From an uncultured Eggerthellaceae bacterium (GTDB lineage: Bacteria; Actinomycetota; Coriobacteriia; Coriobacteriales; Eggerthellaceae): 24,574 bases of DNA. Shown piece after piece: positions 18,063 to 24,574 of this stretch. Below the pieces are notes generated by a model that was given only the letters and a program-made list of their open reading frames with translations, was not told where the DNA came from and did not search any database. The stretch is taken from positions 1 through 24,574 of the forward strand of contig CAJTXX010000030.1 of the NCBI GenBank assembly GCA_910584145.1, in the 5' to 3' direction. Positions within the stretch are counted from its first letter, which is position 1. Every line of letters starts with the position of its first letter. The translations under genes and the position numbers were made by a program.

Positions 18063-20705
18063 TCAGAAGGCGTCCTCCGTCTCGATGATAGAGCGATAGA
18101 GCCCGACGAGATGCGACGAGGGGTCGATGCCGAGGTCCTCGCTCAGGAAGCGGCGGCACTCGAAGTAGGTGCCCAGCGCCGCCGAGCGCTGATCGGAGGC
18201 CATCTGCGCCTCCATCAAGGAGATGTAGACGTCCTCGCGCTTCGGCTCGCGGCGCGCCGCTTCGCGCGAGAACCACAGCGCGCCGCGCGGCTCGCCGCGC
18301 TGGATGAGGCGCGACGAGGTGGCGATGAGCCCATCGACCATCTGGGCATGGTAATGCTCGCGCAGCGACACGATGGTGGGGTTCTCGCCTTCGCAGGGCA
18401 TCAGCTTGCCGGCGTACTCGTTGCACACGCACGAATAGAGGCGCTCCCAGTCGCCCGAGCCGTCCACCCCGAAGAGCAGCGAGCGGCACACCTGCTCGTA
18501 ATCATAGACATCGCTGGCCACCAGCCTGGCGTCGATGCCGCAGCCCACCTGCGACCTGACCAGGTACGGGCAGCCGCCCGCCACGGTGAGCGAGCGCTTC
18601 AGCTGGCTCCAGAGCGAATAGAAGTTGCGGCGGTACGCGTCGAAACCGGACTCGGGCCAGAGGATCTCGGCGAGGCGCTGGCGGGGCACCTCGCGCCCGC
18701 GGTTTATCACCAGCACGGCGAGCAGCGTCTTGACCTTCATCCGGCTGAGCTTGCCCGGCTCCAGCAGCTTGCCGCCGATGCGCACCTCCATGCCGCCGAA
18801 CAGGTTCACCGTGAGCGTCGGCACCGAGGCATCCGGCACGCCGCTGGCAGCGCCCGCAGGCTCGATGCGCAAGGGGTCGGGATGCGTCATGTTATACGCG
18901 CGCTTCTCGGCTTGCGCCTGGCGCTGATCGGCGCCGTAGCGCTCGCGCTGCTCCGTTGCGCGCGCCCGGCTGCGCTGCAACGCGCTCGCGGCCCGCGCCG
19001 ACAGGCCGAAGCCCCCGATCGGCAGGCGCTCCTCAGCCACCACTGCGGCCTGTTGCACGGCCGCAGCAGCGAACCAGTCGGCACCGGCAGGGGCGCTCTC
19101 GAAGGCGGCGGCGCAGAAGCGGCACATCTCCTCGATCGCAGCGAAGCGGGCCGCCCGGTCGCGGGCATCATCGGGGGCGTCTTCGGCGCATGGCGCGAGC
19201 GCATCCATCTCGCCCGCAGCCAGCCTGCGCAAGTAGGCCCCCGCGCAGAACAGGACGGCGTCGCGCGCCCCATCGCGCCCGGCCAGCGCATCGCGCAGGG
19301 CCTGCCAGTCGAACGCAGCCGCACTCCCCGTGCGCAGCAGGGCCTCGAAGAAGCGCAGCATCGCAGGCGCCTCGGCGCAGAGCCCCGCCTCGTCGGCAGG
19401 CGACGGAACCGCCTCTTCCAAACGCTCGAGGAGCCGGCCTGCGCGTTGCAGCGCGCGCTCGGCCGCAGCCATGTCGCCCGCAGCCACCAGGAGGCAGAGC
19501 GCTTGGGCCTTCTGCGCATCGGATGACGAGCCCATGCGCAGCACGCGCTTCGAGAACTGCGCTGCGCCGTCCATGTCCTCGAGCGCATACAGCGCCCACG
19601 CTTTGCAGAGCGAGAGCTGGTCGAGCACGCCCGAGACGCTGCGCCGCACGGTATCGTGGAGCAAACTGATGGAGCAGCCATGCCCGCCAGCCACGAGGCG
19701 CCGGCACGACCTGATGAGCCACGCCGCAGCAGTCGGCTTCGAGGCGAGGGCGGCCATCAGCTCGCACGCGCGCTCGCCGCAGCCGCGCTCGGCGAGCATG
19801 TCGGCCAGACGCGAGGCGAGCGCCTCCTTGCTGAGGCCCGCGCACCCCGAGGCGAGCTGCGCCATGCGCCGCCCGAAGGCATCGGCCAGCTGCGCGATGG
19901 GCAGATCGATGGCCCGATACGCCGCCGTGCGCCCATCGAGCCCGAAGAAGGGATAGCTGCGGGAGATGATCGCGCATGCCTCCTTCGCCTTCTCCGCGGA
20001 GAGGAATGCCTGCACATCATCCATATCACCCGCGCCGAGCACCAGCAGCACGAACATCGACGAGACGACCTCCTGAGGAAGATCCTCGCTGACGATGCCG
20101 TCCAAGAGCGGCTTCGCGCCGTCATCCGACCAATGCAAGCAGGCGATGCGCAGCGCAGCGGGCATCGCGTGGATATCGCGGTCGCCGTAGGTGCCCGTGG
20201 AGGCCAGCTCGGCCAGCTCGTCATCGGAGAGCAGCAGGTCGTCGGCCGACAGCACCATGCGGTCCCTCTGGAGATGCGAGAACGTGTCAGCCGAGGGCGC
20301 GCAGGTGACCAGCACCTCCACCCCGCCTGCTAAAAGGCCGTCGAGGAACGAGCCGAACGCAGAGGCCCGCTCGGCATCGAGGCAGGGAACGTCCTCGCAC
20401 ACCACGAGCCGCACCGCAGGCTCGCACTGCTCCACCGCGCCCGACAGCGTTCCCCCATCGAGGTCCCTCAAGAAGCACGGAGAGGAGCAGTCCATCCAGA
20501 GCATGTCCCTGAACCCGAAGATGATGCTCGCATACTCGAATGCGATGGTGCTCTTGCCGCAGCCGGCAGGAGCGACGATGAAACGGGCGACGCGGCGGTC
20601 GCGCAGCAACCTGCCCACGATGCTCGGCCGCGATGTGAAGCGATGCCCGACGATGCCCGCAGGCCTGACCCCGTTGCACCGGCAAGCCTCGATGAAAGAT
20701 GGCAT
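18063..20705 (-). CDS. Large ATPase-SARP regulator (N-terminal ATPase, C-terminal wHTH and BTAD)
   Basis: An 880-residue transcription regulator. An N-terminal ATPase has Walker A APAGCGKS (45-52) and a probable Walker B LVVCED near residue 120. A long Ala/Leu-rich helical middle (about 250-610) resembles the TPR-like arms of MalT/LAL proteins. The C-terminus holds an OmpR-type winged helix (630-725: LTVNLFGGMEVRIGG, then INRGREVPRQRLAEILWPE) and a bacterial transcriptional activation domain (about 735-878, ending ECRRFLSEDLGIDPS). Classical SARP proteins place the DNA-binding part first, so the order is reversed. I chose ATG 20705 because GAAGGGG lies upstream. It probably integrates a small-molecule signal through the ATPase; the target genes are unknown and no biosynthetic cluster is in the window. 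Confidence 0.85.
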   Translation of the reverse strand: MPSFIEACRCNGVRPAGIVGHRFTSRPSIVGRLLRDRRVARFIVAPAGCGKSTIAFEYASIIFGFRDMLWMDCSSPCFLRDLDGGTLSGAVEQCEPAVRLVVCEDVPCLDAERASAFGSFLDGLLAGGVEVLVTCAPSADTFSHLQRDRMVLSADDLLLSDDELAELASTGTYGDRDIHAMPAALRIACLHWSDDGAKPLLDGIVSEDLPQEVVSSMFVLLVLGAGDMDDVQAFLSAEKAKEACAIISRSYPFFGLDGRTAAYRAIDLPIAQLADAFGRRMAQLASGCAGLSKEALASRLADMLAERGCGERACELMAALASKPTAAAWLIRSCRRLVAGGHGCSISLLHDTVRRSVSGVLDQLSLCKAWALYALEDMDGAAQFSKRVLRMGSSSDAQKAQALCLLVAAGDMAAAERALQRAGRLLERLEEAVPSPADEAGLCAEAPAMLRFFEALLRTGSAAAFDWQALRDALAGRDGARDAVLFCAGAYLRRLAAGEMDALAPCAEDAPDDARDRAARFAAIEEMCRFCAAAFESAPAGADWFAAAAVQQAAVVAEERLPIGGFGLSARAASALQRSRARATEQRERYGADQRQAQAEKRAYNMTHPDPLRIEPAGAASGVPDASVPTLTVNLFGGMEVRIGGKLLEPGKLSRMKVKTLLAVLVINRGREVPRQRLAEILWPESGFDAYRRNFYSLWSQLKRSLTVAGGCPYLVRSQVGCGIDARLVASDVYDYEQVCRSLLFGVDGSGDWERLYSCVCNEYAGKLMPCEGENPTIVSLREHYHAQMVDGLIATSSRLIQRGEPRGALWFSREAARREPKREDVYISLMEAQMASDQRSAALGTYFECRRFLSEDLGIDPSSHLVGLYRSIIETEDAF

Positions 20706-20779
20706 AAGACCATACCCCTTCGGACGGCACGCTCGGCTAGAGAGGCGCATGCGAGCATGCCATCCGGAAAGCCGCCCTT

Positions 20780-20799
20780 CCGCCGCCGATCTGCGGCGG
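20780..20799 (-). terminator. GC-rich hairpin after rsfS
   Basis: Arms CCGCCGC (20780-20786) and GCGGCGG (20793-20799) form a 7-bp stem with a 6-base loop about 55 bases past the rsfS stop. Only TTT follows at a short distance on the minus strand. It may end the proB-rsfS transcript before the SARP gene. The same gap (20706-20853) also has GCATGC twice, two bases apart (20747-20760), which forms a small dyad. Confidence 0.35.
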
Positions 20800-20853
20800 G
20801 CAACGGCGAGCGCCCCTTATGCAGGGCGTTTATCCGAAGCGTCTAATGCAGGT

Positions 20854-21300
20854 TTAGCCGTTCTGGGCAGCAGAGGCGGCGTCCTCGATGAGCTTGGCGA
20901 TGCGCTCGGAGTATTCCAACCCCTCCAATCCGGCCTCGGCGGCCAGATCGACGATGGGCGCATCGTTCCACAGAGCCTCCAGGCGGTAGAATTCCCGCGT
21001 CTCGGGCTGGAACACGTGCACGACGATGCAGCCGTAATCGAGCAGCGACCACGAGCCGTCGCGCGACACCTCGCGGTGCGCGGGGCGCATATCCATCTCG
21101 TCGCGCAGCTTCTCTTCGACCGCGTCGATGATGGCATCGACCTGCGCGTTGTTCTTCGCCGTCACGATGATGAAATAGTCGGTCACCCCGATCAGCTCGG
21201 AGACCTCCTGCACCATGATGTCGGTCGCCTTCTTCGCATCGGCGGCCACCGCAGCAGCGATGGCCGCGCGGCGGGGATCTATCGGGTTCGCATCCGTCAT
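20854..21300 (-). CDS. rsfS: Ribosomal silencing factor RsfS
   Basis: A 148-residue RsfS/Iojap protein. These bind ribosomal protein uL14 on the large subunit and block subunit joining when nutrients are short. Seen: VTDYFIIVTAKNNAQVDAI (39-57), a family hallmark, and the C-terminal WSLLDYGCIVVHVFQPETREFYRLE. In most relatives the position after YG or LG is Asp; here it is Cys (C91). ATG 21300 has AAAGGA 8 bases upstream and overlaps the yqeK stop by 4 bases (ATGA). The yqeK-rsfS order after nadD is widespread in bacteria, which supports the call. An upstream in-frame ATG would intrude on yqeK and lacks family-like sequence. Confidence 0.93.
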   Translation of the reverse strand: MTDANPIDPRRAAIAAAVAADAKKATDIMVQEVSELIGVTDYFIIVTAKNNAQVDAIIDAVEEKLRDEMDMRPAHREVSRDGSWSLLDYGCIVVHVFQPETREFYRLEALWNDAPIVDLAAEAGLEGLEYSERIAKLIEDAASAAQNG

Positions 21301-21920
21301 GCGCTCGTTCCTTTCTCCGTGTCGGATATGCCCGCTACCATCGCATTCCATATGTCGATCGTGGCGGGATGCAGCGCCCGGTCGGCGCTGATGAGAGCTA
21401 TCGTCCAAGACCGGTACACCCTATGATACAGCTCATCTAAGGGGACGCGCCCGATGAGCGCGCGCAGCTCCTCAGCCTCCGCAGAGGTGCGCGAGGGCTC
21501 GAGGGCGTCGGCGATGTAGACGATCTTGTCGAGGTCGGTCATATCGAGAGAGGCCGTGGTATGCCAGCGTATAGCCTGTATGACGTCGGCCGGTATCTGG
21601 GGGAACTCCCGCGCGAGCGCCGCTGCCGCCGTCGGGCCGTGCAGCACTTCGGGCATGCTCTCCATCACCTGCTCGCCCACGAGCGCATCCACACCCAGGT
21701 CGCGGGCGCGCTGGCGTATCTCGTCGTCGCGGTAGCCCTTGTCCCAGTCGTGCAGCAGCCCCGCAAGGCGCGCCTTGCGCACGTCGGCGCCGTAGACCTG
21801 CGCTAAGCGCTCGGCTGTGTCAGCCACGCCCATGATGTGCGCGAAGCGCTTCGGCTTCACGCGATGGCGCAGCTCTTCGGTGCGCGCCGCCATGAAGGCG
21901 GGGCAGAGCGCATCGTCCAT
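21297..21920 (-). CDS. yqeK: HD-domain hydrolase YqeK (Ap4A hydrolase family)
   Basis: A 207-residue HD-domain phosphohydrolase. YqeK proteins split diadenosine tetraphosphate symmetrically into two ADP using a metal centre. Metal-ligand motifs are all present: RFAHIMGV (H28), LLHDWDK (H57, D58), HGPTAAA (H94), RWHTTA (H120) and YIADALEPSR (D138). I chose ATG 21920 because GAGGAG is 6 bases upstream and the codon overlaps the nadD stop (TGATG), a translational-coupling junction; an ATG two codons earlier abuts the ribosome site and is less likely. Its place between nadD and rsfS is the usual genomic setting. Confidence 0.93.
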   Translation of the reverse strand: MDDALCPAFMAARTEELRHRVKPKRFAHIMGVADTAERLAQVYGADVRKARLAGLLHDWDKGYRDDEIRQRARDLGVDALVGEQVMESMPEVLHGPTAAAALAREFPQIPADVIQAIRWHTTASLDMTDLDKIVYIADALEPSRTSAEAEELRALIGRVPLDELYHRVYRSWTIALISADRALHPATIDIWNAMVAGISDTEKGTSA

Positions 21921-22624
21921 CAGCATCTCCTCTCCCTCTCGGCGTACAGCCCGCGGGCTGCTATGTAGTCGCATACCGCGAGCGGCGCCAGGTACCTGAT
22001 GCTCTGCCCGGCGCGCACCCGCCGCCTGATCTCGCTTGACGATATATCGAGCAGCGGAGCATCGAGCAGGTCCACCGCGAAGCCATCCGCGCGCGCCGCA
22101 CGAGCGCGCGCCTCAGCATCGGGCGTGCCCGGCCGAGCTACGCAGAGGAAGCGAGCGAGCGCAGCCACTGCGGCGGCATCGTGCCACGAAGGCAGCGTCT
22201 CCAGGGAGTCGGCGCCGATGATGAACGAGAGCTCCACGTTCGCGGGATAATGCGCCCGCAGCGCGCGCAAAGTGTCAGCGGTGTACGTGATGCCCGGCCG
22301 CTGCGCTTCCAGAGCGCTCACATCGAAGGCGGGGTTATCCGCGATAGCCAAGCGGCACATGTCCAGGCGCGCATCGACGCCCGAGACGGCTTGCTGCTGC
22401 TTGAGCGAGGGCCGCGCCGCTACCATGAACACCACGCCGTCGAGCTGGAAGGCATCGCGCGCCATCTCAGCGCAGGCGAGGTGCCCCAGATGCACCGGGT
22501 CGAACGTGCCGCCCATGATGCCCAGCCGCGCTGGCGCCCCATCGGCTCCGAGCCCATCGAAGCGCTCGCTGACCACGGCGCCCGCGAAGCCGCACGAAGG
22601 GGCCCGTCGCGCTCCGCCCCCCAT
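21920..22624 (-). CDS. nadD: Nicotinate-nucleotide adenylyltransferase
   Basis: A 234-residue NadD, which adenylates nicotinate mononucleotide to deamido-NAD in NAD synthesis. Seen: nucleotidyltransferase motif GGTFDPVHLGH (38-48) with H45 and H48, and the late ISSSEIRRR (194-202) ATP-binding motif. About 33 Gly/Ala-rich residues precede RLGIMGGTF, where family members normally start within 3-5 residues. The ATG at 22624 directly follows the proA stop (TAGATG), so coupling favours it, but a later non-ATG start cannot be excluded. The C-terminus overlaps the yqeK start by one base. Confidence 0.93.
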   Translation of the reverse strand: MGGGARRAPSCGFAGAVVSERFDGLGADGAPARLGIMGGTFDPVHLGHLACAEMARDAFQLDGVVFMVAARPSLKQQQAVSGVDARLDMCRLAIADNPAFDVSALEAQRPGITYTADTLRALRAHYPANVELSFIIGADSLETLPSWHDAAAVAALARFLCVARPGTPDAEARARAARADGFAVDLLDAPLLDISSSEIRRRVRAGQSIRYLAPLAVCDYIAARGLYAERERRC

Positions 22625-23923
22625 CTAGCTGCGCACCTGCCCGCTCCCGCGCAGCACGTACTTGTACGAGGTGAGCGCATCGAGCGCGAACGGCCCGCGC
22701 GCATGCAGCTTCTGGGTGGAGATGCCTATCTCGGCGCCTAAGCCGAACTGGCCGCCGTCGGTGAAAGCCGTGGAAGCGTTCGCGTAGACCGCTGCCGCAT
22801 CCACATCGCGCAAGAAGGCGCCGATCGCCTCCTCGTCTGCCGCCACGATCGCCTCGGAGTGGCGCGTCCCATACCGGTTGATATGAGCCACCGCCGCATC
22901 GACGCCGCCCTCGATCGTCCTCACCGCCAGATGGGGGCCCAAGTATTCCGTCTCCCAATCTGCCTCGGACGCCGCGATGGCCTGCGCGTCCGGCCCCGCG
23001 CAGGCGAGGCCCGCGCCGGCAGCGGCGTCGAGCGCGGCAGCATCGCAGTGCAGCAGCACGCCCCGATCGGCCAAGCTGCGCAGGATGCGCGCGAGCGCAT
23101 CGGCAGGAAAGCCCACATCGACCAGCAGCGTCTCTGCGGCGTTGCACACCCCGAAACGGCGGCATTTCGCATTCACCACGATGGCCTCGGCCATAGCGGC
23201 ATCGGCGCTCTCGTGCACATAGATATGGCAGTTCCCCGTGCCCGTCTCTATGACCGGCACCTTCGACGTCTCCACGCAATGCCTGATGAGGCCCGCACCG
23301 CCGCGAGGGATGATCACATCGACCGTGCCGTGGAGCTGCATGAGCGCATCGGTAGCGGCGCGGTCGGTGGTGCCGATGGAGCAGATGCACCCCCGCGGCA
23401 TGCCCGCATCCGCCGCCGCATCGGCCAGCACCGAGGCGATGGCCTCGTTGGAATGCCGGGCCTGGCTGCCACCGCGCAGGATGCAGGCGTTACCCGACCG
23501 CAGGCATATGCCCGCAGCATCGGCGGTCACGTTCGGGCGCGCCTCGTAGATGATGCCCACCACTCCGAGCGGCACGCTCACCCGGGCGAGCTCGATGCCA
23601 TCGGGCAGCCTGCGCTGCTCCAGCACACGCCCGAGCGGGTCGGGCAGCTCGGCGAGCTCTTCGAGCGCGCATGCCATCGCCTCCACCCGATCGCCATCGA
23701 GCATGAGGCGGTCGAGCAGCGCCTCGTCCATCCCCGCTGCGCGGCCGGCGTCCATATCGCGCCCATTGGCCGCCACGATGGCAGCGCTCTCGCGCCGCAG
23801 CGCGCACGCCATCGCCGCGAGCGCCGCTGCGCGCTCCTCGCCCGATGTGCGGGCCAGCGCAGCCGATGCTGCCTTGGCCTGCTCGGCGAGATGCCCGACC
23901 TCTTCGATGATCGCCTTGCTCAT
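22625..23923 (-). CDS. proA: Gamma-glutamyl phosphate reductase
   Basis: A 432-residue ProA, which reduces gamma-glutamyl phosphate with NADPH to glutamate semialdehyde, the second step of proline synthesis. Seen: PLGVVGIIYEARPNVTADAAG (118-138), LRGGSQARHSNEAI (149-162), PRGGAGLI (206-213) and catalytic C260 in RFGVCNAAETLL. Next to the active site, NAKCRRFGVC replaces the common NAKTQRPGVC, a mild variation. ATG 23923 has TAGGAG 5 bases upstream. It begins 8 bases after the proB stop and is followed at once by nadD. Confidence 0.96.
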   Translation of the reverse strand: MSKAIIEEVGHLAEQAKAASAALARTSGEERAAALAAMACALRRESAAIVAANGRDMDAGRAAGMDEALLDRLMLDGDRVEAMACALEELAELPDPLGRVLEQRRLPDGIELARVSVPLGVVGIIYEARPNVTADAAGICLRSGNACILRGGSQARHSNEAIASVLADAAADAGMPRGCICSIGTTDRAATDALMQLHGTVDVIIPRGGAGLIRHCVETSKVPVIETGTGNCHIYVHESADAAMAEAIVVNAKCRRFGVCNAAETLLVDVGFPADALARILRSLADRGVLLHCDAAALDAAAGAGLACAGPDAQAIAASEADWETEYLGPHLAVRTIEGGVDAAVAHINRYGTRHSEAIVAADEEAIGAFLRDVDAAAVYANASTAFTDGGQFGLGAEIGISTQKLHARGPFALDALTSYKYVLRGSGQVRS

Positions 23924-23931
23924 ATGCGCTC

Positions 23932-24574
23932 CTATTCGAACAGCACCAGGTCGTCGCGGTGGATCACCGGCTTCTCGGCTATGGGGGCGAGCAGGCTGTT
24001 CTTCGCCAGCTCGTCAGTGGACATGCCGCACGCGAGCCTGATGGCATCAGCGGACGCGCCCACCTTCCCGCGCGCGATGACGTAATCGTCCCCATCGCGC
24101 ACCTCGACGATATCCCCTTCGCGGAAATCGCCCGAGACGCTGCGCACCCCGACGGGGAGCAGCGACCGGCCGGCGTCCACGAGCGCGTCGCGCGCGCCCG
24201 CATCCACCACGATGGAGCCATGCACCGCATCGCCCAGCGCTATCCATAGCTTGCGCGGGGTTATCTCGTGGCGCGCCTCGCCGGGGCAGAAGAGCGTCCC
24301 CACCGGCTCGCCATGCGCGGCATCCACCACCGCACCGGGGCGCTGCCCATGGGCTATCACCATCGGGATGCCGGCGCTCATCATGACGCGCGCAGCCGCC
24401 ACCTTGGTGACCATGCCGCCGGAACCGGCCACGCTGCCCGCGCCGCCGCACGCGTCCACCACGGAGCGGTCGATGCGCGAGATGGTGGAGACGAGCTGCG
24501 CTGTAGGGCAGGTGCGGGGGTCAGCGTCGTAGAGGCCGTCGATATCAGAGAGGATGACCAGCATATCGGCGCCC
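23932..24574 (-). CDS. proB: Glutamate 5-kinase, C-terminal part (runs off right edge)
   Basis: The last 213 residues of ProB, which phosphorylates glutamate at the start of proline synthesis. Seen: the amino-acid kinase strand VILSDIDGLYDADPR, then GSGGMVTKVAAARVMMSAGIP, which contains the kinase-fold GGMxTK motif. After that comes a PUA domain (GSIVVDAGARDAL through GKVGASADAI). The start and N-terminal nucleotide-binding loop lie beyond the window. It is first in view of a minus-strand cluster, proB-proA-nadD-yqeK-rsfS. Confidence 0.95.
   Translation of the reverse strand, partial: GADMLVILSDIDGLYDADPRTCPTAQLVSTISRIDRSVVDACGGAGSVAGSGGMVTKVAAARVMMSAGIPMVIAHGQRPGAVVDAAHGEPVGTLFCPGEARHEITPRKLWIALGDAVHGSIVVDAGARDALVDAGRSLLPVGVRSVSGDFREGDIVEVRDGDDYVIARGKVGASADAIRLACGMSTDELAKNSLLAPIAEKPVIHRDDLVLFE

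Noticed and set aside
18111..19526. A 471-codon open frame on the plus strand
   Set aside because: It is antisense to the ATPase-SARP gene, which has clear motifs; the translation is His/Arg/Ala-rich and meaningless.

Overview
The window is a GC-rich, gene-dense stretch of bacterial chromosome. Almost all genes lie on the minus strand; the only plus-strand genes are the glutamate-cysteine ligase (6158-7432) and a small LuxR-type regulator (12199-12708). I see no rRNA, tRNA, CRISPR array, insertion sequence or phage gene, and no gene-free stretch over 300 bases. High GC, an EF-G2-like second EF-G, a SARP-type (BTAD) regulator, a membrane-tethered LuxR regulator and a stand-alone glutamate-cysteine ligase suggest a high-GC actinobacterium. 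Class Coriobacteriia (Eggerthellaceae-like) is my best guess. This is inferred from gene style, not from a marker-gene comparison.

Layout, left to right. (1) 1-3691: the N-terminal part of tyrS, a large U32 peptidase-family protein and a small lipoprotein whose end overlaps the U32 start (ATGA). (2) 3743-6157: a class A penicillin-binding protein with a repetitive Glu/Lys tail, divergent from the glutamate-cysteine ligase. (3) 6158-8480: that ligase converges on an unrecognised 262-residue gene with a dyad-rich promoter. (4) 8454-9830: a two-gene membrane cassette. Its main protein looks like two SpoVA-type membrane domains fused in tandem, followed by a 97-residue protein with two membrane helices and a clear intrinsic terminator. 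(5) 9831-14025: an EF-G-like GTPase, a divergent regulator preceded by a 24-bp near-perfect palindrome, and an MTA/SAH-deaminase-like amidohydrolase. (6) 14079-17931: secA and prfB overlapping by 11 bases. (7) 18063-20705: a large ATPase-SARP regulator. (8) 20854-24574: a tightly coupled proB-proA-nadD-yqeK-rsfS cluster, with proB running off the right edge.

Most of the content is housekeeping: protein export (SecA), translation (TyrS, RF2, EF-G-like, RsfS), cell wall (PBP1A), NAD and proline synthesis. The points most worth pursuing are the duplicated SpoVA-like protein with its small partner, the RF2 whose stop-codon tripeptide reads SPT instead of SPF and which lacks the usual programmed frameshift, the membrane-anchored LuxR regulator with its palindrome, and the SARP protein whose DNA-binding domain is at the C-terminal end.
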